From positions 62,001-126,000 of the forward strand of contig NZ_FQTV01000009.1 of the NCBI RefSeq assembly GCF_900128905.1: DNA of 64,000 bases, in the 5' to 3' direction. The notes below the pieces were generated by a model, which searched no databases, was not told the DNA's origin, and saw only the letters and a list, made by a program, of their open reading frames with translations. The DNA is from Bacteroides luti. Lineage in GTDB: Bacteria; Bacteroidota; Bacteroidia; Bacteroidales; Bacteroidaceae. Each line of letters opens with the position of its first letter. Within the stretch, counting starts at the first letter, position 1. The position numbers and the translations under genes are program-made. Shown piece by piece: positions 43,694 through 51,434 of this stretch.

Positions 43694-43701
43694 CAAATAT
43701 A
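43694..43701 (-). promoter_or_regulatory. Predicted -7 promoter element of the Cmk-like gene
   Basis: Exact TAnnTTTG match (TATATTTG on the minus strand), 22 bp upstream of the ATG. Confidence 0.55.
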
Positions 43702-43785
43702 ATGATTAGACAAATAGATGCAAACTTTATTAATCAAAATTCCACTTATTACGTCTATATAAATAATATTTAAACGACGTTTCCT

Positions 43786-44547
43786 CTATAATATCTCTAA
43801 TTGTTCTTTTAATTTCGAATAATATCTTCTTGAAGCATGAATGTCCAAATCATTGAATGGAGGGTATAAAATGCATTTTAATGTTTTATTCTCAATAGAT
43901 GAGATATAGTCAACATTTAGTATGCATTCCTGATTAATTTGCATGAATGAAGGGCTAAATGCAAGTAAATCTTTGGCAATAATACCTGTTCTTAGTTTCT
44001 GTACAGATAAATCGGTCATTGTTATTTGCCAGCTTCTAAATCCATCTATATATTGAAAACAAAGAACTTCGCTTGCTTTTAGAAATAATAGCCCTGAGAT
44101 TGTTTGCAGAGCAAATTTCTTATCATTTTTCATTAAGCGCAGAATAGATTGTTCAATATTTGTTCTTTCTTTCTCCGGTTGCATTTTAATACGCTCTATG
44201 ATTGCTGAAAGTTCTTCTGGCAGATAAGGTTTCATTAAATAGTCGAAAGCTGATGAACGCAATGCTTCAAGCACATATTTATCGTAAGCACTATAGAATA
44301 CGATATACATTTCAGGATGTATCAACGTTCGGATTTCGTGTAATAGTTCAAACCCATTCATTTTAGGCATTTCAATATCCAAAAAAAGTAGATCGGGCTG
44401 GTGCTGAACGATTATTTTTTTTGCTTTTTCTACAGATGTAGTAGTTTCAATTATCTGAATTTCAGGATAATTTTCAAGATCTTTGCTTAATGTTGCAATT
44501 GAATTACTTTCGTCATCGACTATAATTGTAGTTATCGTTTTTTTCAT
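43786..44547 (-). CDS. LytTR-type response regulator
   Basis: This 253-residue regulator has a receiver domain (about 5-125) with the acidic pair in VDDES, phospho-acceptor Asp in LLFLDIEMPKMNG (about residue 57), Ser/Thr at VFYSAYDKY and Lys in LMKPY. A LytTR DNA-binding domain follows (about 155-250, with LFLKASEVLCFQ and FMQINQECILNVDYI). Its start overlaps the kinase stop by 4 bp, so the two are a translationally coupled two-component pair. No target gene is adjacent. Confidence 0.93.
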   Translation of the reverse strand: MKKTITTIIVDDESNSIATLSKDLENYPEIQIIETTTSVEKAKKIIVQHQPDLLFLDIEMPKMNGFELLHEIRTLIHPEMYIVFYSAYDKYVLEALRSSAFDYLMKPYLPEELSAIIERIKMQPEKERTNIEQSILRLMKNDKKFALQTISGLLFLKASEVLCFQYIDGFRSWQITMTDLSVQKLRTGIIAKDLLAFSPSFMQINQECILNVDYISSIENKTLKCILYPPFNDLDIHASRRYYSKLKEQLEIL

Positions 44548-46589
44548 AGCTCGAAATTATATTTATAAGGAATAATAACTGTAACTCTTGTACCATGTAA
44601 ATCGGGTGAAAAGTTCTTCATGTCTTCAATATTGAAAAACATTTTTTCCTGATTCTTTTGATTTAATAATTCTATAGTCTGGAATATAACCTTAAGTCCT
44701 GTTCCGGTACTGTTTTTATCTCCAATATGTGCTCCCGGGTTATACCCTGATCCGTTATCAATAATAGTGATATAAAGAAAACTGTTATCAGCAGAAATGT
44801 CAATGTTTATATGTGCATCTTTCATCTCCTCTCTGAAAGCATATTTAATGGAATTTTCTATTGGTATCTGGATAATCATTGACGGAATTAACGTATCAAA
44901 GGGAACATTCTGAGATATATTCCAATTGATATCTACTTTTCTACTATTGATATTTTTGCGGAATTCAATATAGTTTTTTACAAATTCAATTTCTTCTTCA
45001 AGTGATACAGCCATTTTTTCGGAAGCAATCAGGTTACTACGTAACGACTGAGCTAATAGTCTGAACAAGTGTACAAGGTTATCGTCTTGTTTGAAAGTTG
45101 GCATTACAGCATTTAACATGTTAAACAAGACGTGCGGAGAAATCCGATTACGAATGTTTTCCATACGTAATTTAGCTATAGTAGAGAACTGCTTGGCAAA
45201 TCTGGATTCTCTTTTTTTACGATTTAAATGAATTGCAATGCCGATTATTATTGCACCAGTTATTAATAAAGATAATGAGAGTATACTTATCAATCTCATT
45301 TTCTGCAGATCAGCTTTGTTTTCTGAAAGAATGATGTTGTGTTTAAGTTTGCTGGTGTCTTGACTATATCGGGTGGTTAGTTCTGAAATTGCGCTAGACA
45401 GTGTTGTTCTTCGGACAGAATCATTATAATTATCAACTTTTGTTCTATAATAATATGCATTATGAAAATCGCATTTTTTTTCGTAATATAATTCTAATCT
45501 CTTATTGTAAAGATGAATATATTGAAGGGCTATTTTTGATAAATCATATTTCTTGTTTAATAATTTATGTGCGTTTCTTAAATCGTTCTTTAGTAATGCC
45601 AATTCGGCATAAAGACCATTGAGATAAAAAGAATAATTTATATTTTGATTTGATTTGGAAAAAAATAAATTAGCTTTATCCAAATGATACTTAGCTGAGT
45701 CGGATTGATTGAGCAATAGATAAATACTTCCTACATTACATTCTGTAATTCCTCTGTAAATGCTGAATTTAAAGTTTTGAGTTTTTACATTTGCTTCTTT
45801 ATACCATCTCTGGGCATCTTTGTAGTTTTTAATTGCTTCGTAATAGCTAGCTCGTAAACTGGCGAAAATAAATTGCCTGGATGGTGGCATTTCTTTATAT
45901 CTTTTCTCAGCAAAATTGAAATAAATATTAGATTGGTTATAATTATTAAGACTCAAATAGACCTTGGCCAATCCTGTCTGAATTAAGAAATATGCTTCGC
46001 TGTTGTCGCTTAAAATATTGGCTGTTTCTTGTGCTCTTTTATAGTAAACAGCTGATGACGTATAATTCCCTTGTGATATATAGTTGTAAGCAATTCGAAT
46101 GCAAATATTCACTAACGTATTATAATCTTTTGTCTTAACAGCTTTTATATATGCTTTATTCAAATAATATTGTGCAGAATCAAAATTACTTATAATTGAA
46201 AGATAAAGACCTCTATTATAATAGGTCTCAGTTTCTAACTTATTAAGTCTTGTTGTATCTGATAGGTTCTTATTACAAAAATGAATAACTTTATTATTTA
46301 ACAGTAGTGCAGAGTCTATTTTGTTATCAAAAAAACAGGTATAGCTTATATTCTGAGTTACTTTGTAGTAATTGATACTGTCTTTAATTACTTGTCTGAC
46401 TTTTAGTAGTTTTTGTCTTACAAGATCCGGATGTTCTAATGCCAGTTCTTTAAAATGTTCTGTTAAAGAGTCTGCATAAGCATATTTGTCAGCTGTTTTT
46501 TCACTATTTTTAGTGTGGCAGCTAACAATGAATAAACATAAAATACAAATGAAAAAAGTACTTCCTCTCTGTTGCAGCATATAATTCAT
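44544..46589 (-). CDS. TPR-containing LytS-type histidine kinase
   Basis: This 681-residue sensor has a lipoprotein-like or signal-anchor N-terminus (IVSCHT), a periplasmic tetratricopeptide region (about 30-400), one membrane segment (about 420-445) and a LytS-type kinase domain. The H-box reads RISPHVLFNMLNA, keeping the His but with Ser for Asn and Val for Phe relative to NPHFLFN. The N-box IQIPIENSIKYAF and a G-box STGTGLKV follow. The frame extends to a TTG at 46616, but the -7 element (46614-46621) overlaps it, so ATG 46589 is chosen. It is coupled to the LytTR regulator. Confidence 0.9.
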   Translation of the reverse strand: MNYMLQQRGSTFFICILCLFIVSCHTKNSEKTADKYAYADSLTEHFKELALEHPDLVRQKLLKVRQVIKDSINYYKVTQNISYTCFFDNKIDSALLLNNKVIHFCNKNLSDTTRLNKLETETYYNRGLYLSIISNFDSAQYYLNKAYIKAVKTKDYNTLVNICIRIAYNYISQGNYTSSAVYYKRAQETANILSDNSEAYFLIQTGLAKVYLSLNNYNQSNIYFNFAEKRYKEMPPSRQFIFASLRASYYEAIKNYKDAQRWYKEANVKTQNFKFSIYRGITECNVGSIYLLLNQSDSAKYHLDKANLFFSKSNQNINYSFYLNGLYAELALLKNDLRNAHKLLNKKYDLSKIALQYIHLYNKRLELYYEKKCDFHNAYYYRTKVDNYNDSVRRTTLSSAISELTTRYSQDTSKLKHNIILSENKADLQKMRLISILSLSLLITGAIIIGIAIHLNRKKRESRFAKQFSTIAKLRMENIRNRISPHVLFNMLNAVMPTFKQDDNLVHLFRLLAQSLRSNLIASEKMAVSLEEEIEFVKNYIEFRKNINSRKVDINWNISQNVPFDTLIPSMIIQIPIENSIKYAFREEMKDAHINIDISADNSFLYITIIDNGSGYNPGAHIGDKNSTGTGLKVIFQTIELLNQKNQEKMFFNIEDMKNFSPDLHGTRVTVIIPYKYNFEL

Positions 46590-46613
46590 CAGTATCAATT
46601 CAAGTGTATACCG

Positions 46614-46621
46614 CAAATATA
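46614..46621 (-). promoter_or_regulatory. Predicted -7 promoter element of the TPR-kinase/LytTR pair
   Basis: Exact TAnnTTTG match (TATATTTG on the minus strand), 25 bp upstream of the ATG at 46589. Confidence 0.5.
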
Positions 46622-46661
46622 TGCAAAAAAAAGTAAATATTATCTTTTTTTATAACTATTT

Positions 46662-46988
46662 TTAGTCAGAATAGCAAACTTTTTTTACCCCCAGACTTAT
46701 AAGTACTATAGCGGCAATAAGTAATGATTTTAGATCAAGATGTGCAATACTGCTTTGCATTGTTCCATTGTATGCTTCGCGCAATATATTGAGTATTGCT
46801 TCCAGGCCATTGAATACAAAGAATAAAATAATAGCAACAGCAGTACAGAATGCTGCCCACATATTTGAAAGTTTATCTACCCGGTTGGGTAAATGGCGCA
46901 TAACTCTGTTAGAAAAGCCATTATCTTTAATCTCCTTCTTCTCATTCTGGAAGAATTGGCTAATCATTTTATCATCAATTTCTGTCAT
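46662..46988 (-). CDS. DUF5056-like small membrane protein next to an ECF sigma factor
   Basis: This 108-residue protein resembles the Bacteroides DUF5056 family. The N-terminal soluble part (about 1-42, with a conserved-looking FFQNEKKEIKDNGFSNRVMRHLP) is followed by two membrane segments (about 45-65 and 85-103). Its start overlaps the sigma-factor stop by 14 bp. Position and topology suggest an anti-sigma-like role, cytoplasmic domain first and then the membrane anchor, but this is inference. An alternative start two codons upstream (46994) cannot be excluded. Confidence 0.75.
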   Translation of the reverse strand: MTEIDDKMISQFFQNEKKEIKDNGFSNRVMRHLPNRVDKLSNMWAAFCTAVAIILFFVFNGLEAILNILREAYNGTMQSSIAHLDLKSLLIAAIVLISLGVKKVCYSD

Positions 46989-47520
46989 AACCATTTTGTT
47001 TTAAGTAAATCGCTAATTTTTCTTTGCCTCTTGACAAGTGTGATTTTACTGTACCTGTCGGGCTTCCAATAATCCCTGCTATCTTATCGATACTCACATC
47101 CTCCATGTAGAATAATGTGATGCAGGTTCGTTCCACTTCTTTTAGCATCTTGAGTGACTTATAAATATCCATCTTTTCTCCCACATTCTCTTGCTCTGTG
47201 CAGTGCATAGCATCTACTTCCCGTGCGTCAATTTCAGATGTCTCTTTACGGCTGCGAATATAATCATAAAAGACATTATATGCAATTCTGTAAAGCCAGG
47301 TTGAGAAATTTGAAAGATTTTTAAAGGATGATATATTTGTATAGGCTTTAATAAATGTATCCTGTGCCAAATCGTCACTTAATTCGCTGTCGCCCAATGT
47401 CTGATTAAGGAAAAACCTTCGAACTTGCGATTGGTATTTCTTAACCAACGTGTCGAAGGCCTTGGTGTTTTTAAACACCACGACCTGTGCGACTAACGAT
47501 ATATCGTTCAATAGGCTCAT
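46975..47520 (-). CDS. ECF-type RNA polymerase sigma factor
   Basis: This 181-residue sigma-70-related factor has region 2 (about 25-95, DDLAQDTFIKAYTNISSF and STWLYRIAYNVFYDYIRSRK) and region 4 (about 120-175, LFYMEDVSIDKIAGIIGSPTGTVKSHLSRGKEKL). It directs RNA polymerase to a subset of promoters. It overlaps the upstream DUF6249-like gene by 4 bp and the downstream DUF5056-like gene by 14 bp, making a tight three-gene operon with membrane proteins on both sides. That arrangement suggests membrane control of sigma activity. Confidence 0.93.
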   Translation of the reverse strand: MSLLNDISLVAQVVVFKNTKAFDTLVKKYQSQVRRFFLNQTLGDSELSDDLAQDTFIKAYTNISSFKNLSNFSTWLYRIAYNVFYDYIRSRKETSEIDAREVDAMHCTEQENVGEKMDIYKSLKMLKEVERTCITLFYMEDVSIDKIAGIIGSPTGTVKSHLSRGKEKLAIYLKQNGYDRN

Positions 47521-48134
47521 TCTTCGTCTGACTTTTGTTCTGGATTATTCTTTTCTAAAGGTTTCTGCTTGTTTTGTGTATAATGGATTACAATTTGTCC
47601 AATACCCATAAACATAACCATAAAGCCAATACATCCAAGTCCAAATTCACCGGTCAATGCCCAGAGGAAGATACCTAATCCTAAACCAAGGAAAGCGTTT
47701 TTAACTCCTTTGGCATGGACATCTGTGGCGCCCTGTACTTCTTTAAATAACCCTTCCGGAATGTCTTTTCCATTCTCTAGTGCTTTTTCTGCTAAGCGGT
47801 ATTGGGCTTGTTTATCTTTATGTCTATACCAGAAAATGAAGAAAATGATCAATACCGGAACTGCGCACCCAAAAATAATTGCTACGATTGGAATTAATAG
47901 TCCTTCAGAATCTTCAAAAGGAATTCCATGGAACTCTTCTTTCAGTGACTTTAATTCACCATTGTAGTTTTGTGCTGCAGAATCAGTTGCGGCTGAGTCG
48001 GCAGATGTGCTTTGCACAGTCAACGTAACATTTGATGTGTCTTTTGTAACTGTAGCCTTCTTTGGTGAGGCTTGCCCCATCATTGAGATGCTAACTGCGA
48101 ACATCATCATGAATGCAATCATAAATTGTTTCAT
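47517..48134 (-). CDS. DUF6249-like membrane protein
   Basis: This 205-residue protein has a signal peptide (ending MGQ, about 21), a Thr/Ser/Ala-rich periplasmic region (about 22-75), a membrane helix (about 83-105), a cytoplasmic segment (RHKDKQAQYRLAEKALENGKDIPEG, shortened here by context) and two further membrane helices (about 145-185). The central KQAQYRLAEKALENG region is the part I associate with DUF6249. It is first in the operon with the ECF sigma factor and may be part of its control, but no function is established. No TAnnTTTG promoter is evident upstream. Confidence 0.75.
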   Translation of the reverse strand: MKQFMIAFMMMFAVSISMMGQASPKKATVTKDTSNVTLTVQSTSADSAATDSAAQNYNGELKSLKEEFHGIPFEDSEGLLIPIVAIIFGCAVPVLIIFFIFWYRHKDKQAQYRLAEKALENGKDIPEGLFKEVQGATDVHAKGVKNAFLGLGLGIFLWALTGEFGLGCIGFMVMFMGIGQIVIHYTQNKQKPLEKNNPEQKSDEE

Positions 48135-48264
48135 ATTCTTTGGTTTTAATTAGTTTAATACTTCATTTATTTAAACTTCAACTATTAGACGTAGCATGTT
48201 GCATGGAAAGTTGCAAATAGACGAATTATTTTTTATTTTTCCATAAGAAAAATTGAGAATAAAG

Positions 48265-48272
48265 TATATTTG
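48265..48272 (+). promoter_or_regulatory. Predicted -7 promoter element of the rRNA methyltransferase gene
   Basis: Exact TAnnTTTG match (TATATTTG), 18 bp upstream of ATG 48291. The TTG that begins the longest frame (48270) lies inside this element. Confidence 0.6.
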
Positions 48273-48290
48273 CACCATAAATACAATCAG

Positions 48291-49673
48291 ATGAAGCTAC
48301 CTCAACCCTTTATAGAACAAACAAAAGCACTTTTGTGCGAAGAATATGCAAACCTTGAAAGCGCATTACAGGAAGAATCACCAGTGAGCATTCGTGTGAA
48401 TAAAACAAAGCCTTTTTTGCACAATGAAACTATGAATGTACCATGGTGTTCCAGCGGTTTTTATTTAGGGGAACGTCTTACTTTTACTTTCGATCCATTG
48501 TTTCATGCAGGTTGCTATTATGTACAAGAGGCATCTTCTATGTTTGTGGAGCAGATTATTAGAAACTATGTAACCGAACCGGTTGTGGCACTCGATCTTT
48601 GTGCGGCTCCCGGAGGAAAATCTACTCATCTCCGCAGTCTTTTACCGGAAGGGAGTTTTCTTGTTGCTAATGAGGTTATTCGTAATCGATCTCAAATTTT
48701 AGCTGAGAATCTTATAAAATGGGGGCATCCGGATGTTGCTGTTACTAATAACGATCCGGCCGACTTCTCTGATTTAGGTACACTCTTTGATTTGATTCTT
48801 ACTGATGTGCCATGTTCAGGCGAAGGAATGTTCCGTAAAGATCCTGGTGCCATTGAAGAGTGGAGCCCTGAAAATGTAACAATCTGCTATCAACGCCAAC
48901 GTCGTATTATTGCAGATATATGGTCTGCCCTGAAACCGGGAGGTATTCTTATCTACAGTACTTGTACCTATAATCTGATGGAAGATGAAGAGAATATTGA
49001 ATGGATAAAGAAAGAATTGGGTGCAGAGTCATTGTCTGTTGATGTTCCTCAGGAATGGGGGATTACGGGAAACCTTGCCGGAACAGATACTCCTGTTTAT
49101 CGCTTTCTGCCTCACAAAACAAAAGGAGAAGGCTTTTTCCTTGCAGCCTTGCGTAAGTTAGGAGATGATGAAATTCAACCTATGCGGACTAAATCATCAA
49201 AAAAGAATAAAAAAGAAAAACCTTTAGAGATTCCTCAACAAACGAAATTGTGGCTTCAGCATCCTGAAGATTTTAATTTTGAAAGAAGAGGTGACTTTAT
49301 CGTTGCATGCCGGAAGAACAATGCAGAATTAATCAGTCTTCTGTACCAGCAGTTAAGAGTTGTTCATTCCGGTATAATTATAGGTGAAGTTAAAGGAAAA
49401 GACCTCATACCTCACCAATCTTTGGCAATGAGTAATGAATTGAATGCCAATAAATTCTCTTCTTGTGAACTGACTTATGAACAGGCTATCTCTTATTTAA
49501 GAAAAGAAGCTATAGTGTTGGATGCAACAGTTCCTAAAGGATATTTGTTATTACAATATAAAAATGTACCGCTAGGGTTTGTGAAAAATATAGGTAACCG
49601 GGCTAATAATCTATATCCACAGGAATGGAGAATTCGTAGTGGCTATCTGCCTGAAGAAGTTCGCTGTATCTAA
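48291..49673 (+). CDS. rsmF: RsmF-like 16S rRNA (cytosine-C5) methyltransferase
   Basis: This 460-residue NOL1/NOP2/Sun family methyltransferase transfers methyl from SAM to a cytosine in 16S rRNA. The SAM-binding motif is DLCAAPGGKSTHLRS; the two catalytic cysteines are in TDVPCSGEGMFRKD and STCTYNLMEDE. The C-terminal region (about 305-460) matches the extra RsmF domains including a PUA-like end, with a Lys-rich linker (SSKKNKKEKP). The longer frame from TTG 48270 is rejected because it starts within the promoter. The exact target base is inferred from the family. Confidence 0.9.
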   Translation: MKLPQPFIEQTKALLCEEYANLESALQEESPVSIRVNKTKPFLHNETMNVPWCSSGFYLGERLTFTFDPLFHAGCYYVQEASSMFVEQIIRNYVTEPVVALDLCAAPGGKSTHLRSLLPEGSFLVANEVIRNRSQILAENLIKWGHPDVAVTNNDPADFSDLGTLFDLILTDVPCSGEGMFRKDPGAIEEWSPENVTICYQRQRRIIADIWSALKPGGILIYSTCTYNLMEDEENIEWIKKELGAESLSVDVPQEWGITGNLAGTDTPVYRFLPHKTKGEGFFLAALRKLGDDEIQPMRTKSSKKNKKEKPLEIPQQTKLWLQHPEDFNFERRGDFIVACRKNNAELISLLYQQLRVVHSGIIIGEVKGKDLIPHQSLAMSNELNANKFSSCELTYEQAISYLRKEAIVLDATVPKGYLLLQYKNVPLGFVKNIGNRANNLYPQEWRIRSGYLPEEVRCI

Positions 49674-49747
49674 TTTTGTTCAAAGATATATTCTTTCATA
49701 ATTCAGATGATCAGAATTTGAGTCATTAACAATATAAATTGCATCTT

Positions 49748-50488
49748 ATGAAAACAATGTCTGGAAAGCGAGTATTCGTTACCGGCGGATCACAAGGAAT
49801 TGGCCGGGGAATTGTGGAGGCTTTTGTTTCAGCAGGAGCAAATGTTGCTTTTTGCGATATCAATGAACCCGATTCTTCTTTTCTTTCGTCAGAAAATAGT
49901 CTCTTCTATAAAGTTGACGTAACAAACGAGAAAGCACTAACGGAAGTTATGAAACAGCTTTTTGCCAATTGGGGCGATATTGATATCCTGATAAACAATG
50001 TTGGTATTGGGGGATTTTCCTCATTGCTTGATGTTACAGTTGAACAATTTGACCGAGTTATTGCCACTAATTTACGACCAGTCTTTATTACTTCCAGATT
50101 ATTGGCATTACATCGTTCAGAAATGGAACCATTACCTCGTTATGGTCGCATTGTTAATATTGCATCTACCAGATACTTAATGAGCGAGCCGGGTACTGAG
50201 GGATATGCTGCATCGAAAGGAGGAATTGTTTCGTTGACTCATGCTTTGGCTGTTTCTTTATCGAAATATCATATAACGGTTAATTGTATTAGTCCCGGAT
50301 GGATTGAGACAAAAGATTACGATTCTCTGACTGTGGCCGATCATGAACAACATCCATCAGGAAGAGTTGGAACTCCTCAAGATATAGCCAGGGCATGTCT
50401 CTTTTTGTGTGATCCGGATAATAACTTTATCAATGGTCAGAACATGGTCATTGATGGAGGTATGACTAAGAAGATGATTTATGTGTAA
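49748..50488 (+). CDS. Short-chain dehydrogenase/reductase
   Basis: This 246-residue NAD(P)-dependent oxidoreductase has the Rossmann motif TGGSQGIGRG (near residues 11-20), an Asp after the second strand (FCDINEPD) suggesting NAD preference, NNVG, a catalytic Ser and YAASKGG Tyr-Lys pair, and the C-terminal FINGQNMVIDGGM. The substrate is unknown. The ATG at 49748 is chosen over a TTG three codons upstream. It is followed by the MITE-like element 33 bp downstream. Confidence 0.9.
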   Translation: MKTMSGKRVFVTGGSQGIGRGIVEAFVSAGANVAFCDINEPDSSFLSSENSLFYKVDVTNEKALTEVMKQLFANWGDIDILINNVGIGGFSSLLDVTVEQFDRVIATNLRPVFITSRLLALHRSEMEPLPRYGRIVNIASTRYLMSEPGTEGYAASKGGIVSLTHALAVSLSKYHITVNCISPGWIETKDYDSLTVADHEQHPSGRVGTPQDIARACLFLCDPDNNFINGQNMVIDGGMTKKMIYV

Positions 50489-50521
50489 TTAGATATCTAA
50501 ATCCTCCTCTCCAAATAAAAA

Positions 50522-50685
50522 GGTTCTTCGTCACTTTAGGTGCAAGCAAACAGTCTCAAATACTTATCCAATCAAGATTATACATGCTTTTTGATAAGCC
50601 ATTTATTGAATCTGATAAAAAGTCTGCAAAACACCAGAAATAAGAGGCTCAATATAATATCTTGCACCTAAAGTGACGAAGAACC
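50522..50685. mobile_element. 164 bp MITE-like element with 25 bp inverted ends and 8 bp target duplication
   Basis: Perfect 25 bp terminal inverted repeats (50522-50546 and 50661-50685, beginning GGTTCTTCGTCACTTTAGG) enclose 114 bp without an open frame. Both sides carry the same 8 bp, AATAAAAA (50514-50521 and 50686-50693), as expected of a target-site duplication. Ends starting GGxTCTTC and 8 bp duplications fit the ISL3 family, so a full-length ISL3-type element elsewhere in the genome could move it (inference). It sits between the convergent SDR and YjbQ genes and interrupts neither. Confidence 0.85.
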
Positions 50686-50697
50686 AATAAAAAAATA

Positions 50698-50814
50698 TTT
50701 TCATCCCTCACCTCTCACTTTTTGAGTTTAATTATCTGGAAATAAGACTCCTGTAAAAGTGAGGGATGAAAATGAACCATCACTTATCCCTCACTTTTGC
50801 TGTGATCCCTCACC
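50698..50814. repeat. Cluster of CCCTCAC words with nested hairpins
   Basis: CCCTCAC occurs at 50705, 50788 and 50807 and its complement GTGAGGG at 50759. A perfect 13 bp stem (AAAAGTGAGGGAT, 50755-50767, with 50786-50798) ends in TTTT and could terminate the SDR transcript. A 14 bp inverted repeat also joins 50698-50711 to 50759-50772, so alternative folds compete. Spacing is irregular compared with arrays A, D, E, F, I and J. Confidence 0.65.
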
Positions 50815-50863
50815 AATTTGCTTCTTATATTCTTGAATTGGAAATCCATAAACTGAGTTTTGC

Positions 50864-50910
50864 AAAAAAGGCAAGCTCCCGCCTGCTTTCAAAAAGCAGG
50901 CGGGAGCTTG
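50864..50910 (-). terminator. Strong intrinsic terminator of the YjbQ/ABC-F transcript
   Basis: A perfect 18 bp GC-rich stem (50872-50889 with 50893-50910, arm CAAGCTCCCGCCTGCTTT) around a 3-base loop. On the minus strand it is followed after two bases by six T. It is 100 bp beyond the YjbQ stop. Confidence 0.85.
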
Positions 50911-50917
50911 AAATATA

Positions 50918-51023
50918 ATTCACCAATGTTTTTTTAATCATTGACCATTAAATAAAATCCATTGCCCAATAATTTTTAATCATTGGTCAATAAATTAAAT
51001 CCATTCACCAATTATCCCATTAC
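50918..51023. repeat. Phased array I: five CATTGCCCAATAA-like words at 21 bp spacing
   Basis: The common ATT of each unit is at 50918, 50940, 50961, 50982 and 51003, that is 21 bp apart except for one 22. Unit cores are TTCACCAAT, TTGACCATT, TTGCCCAAT, TTGGTCAAT and TTCACCAAT. From the second unit on, the preceding two bases alternate TC, CC, TC, CC. The last unit runs over the stop codon of the YjbQ gene. The word is related to array F. Confidence 0.8.
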
Positions 51024-51422
51024 AGTGGCAACAACCCTTCTTTCTCCACCATAATTGCGGAATTCACAAAGATAGATACCTTGCCATGTTCCCAGGTTTA
51101 ACCGACCGTTGGTTATAGGAATTGTAATGCTTGAGCCAACTATTGTTGACTTAGTATGGGCAGGCATATCGTCATCGCCTTCAAGTACATGTTCATAATA
51201 GGGTTCTCTTTCTTTAACCAGGCGATTGAATGTGGATTCTAAATCTGTTCGCACATCAGGATCGGCATTTTCATTAATGCTCAAAGCTGCAGAAGTATGC
51301 TTGATAAACAAATGAAGCAATCCTGTTTTTGGCAGTTCAGGCAGATTTCTTATAATCTCCTGAGTAACCAAATGAAAACCTCTTTGTCTGGCTTTTAGTG
51401 AGAATTCTGTTTGAGCAACCAT
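51012..51422 (-). CDS. YjbQ/UPF0047 family protein
   Basis: This 136-residue protein matches the YjbQ (UPF0047) family, for which a secondary thiamine-phosphate synthase activity has been described; the main cellular role is unclear. Characteristic elements are GLLHLFIKHTSAALSINENAD, DVRTDLE, YEHVLEGDDDMPAHTKS and the terminal LGTWQGIYLCEFR. It starts 12 bp after the ABC-F gene, so it is likely co-transcribed. A repeat unit overlaps its stop codon and a strong terminator follows. Confidence 0.9.
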   Translation of the reverse strand: MVAQTEFSLKARQRGFHLVTQEIIRNLPELPKTGLLHLFIKHTSAALSINENADPDVRTDLESTFNRLVKEREPYYEHVLEGDDDMPAHTKSTIVGSSITIPITNGRLNLGTWQGIYLCEFRNYGGERRVVATVMG

Positions 51423-51434
51423 GCTTATTTCTTT

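Noticed and set aside
50522..50685. Invertible promoter segment, since it has 25 bp inverted repeats
   Set aside because: No TAnnTTTG motif occurs inside on either strand, the segment lies between convergent gene ends, and an exact 8 bp target duplication supports transposition instead.
50522..50685. Giant terminator hairpin
   Set aside because: The loop would be 114 nt with no T-run after the stem. The target duplication is not explained by a terminator.
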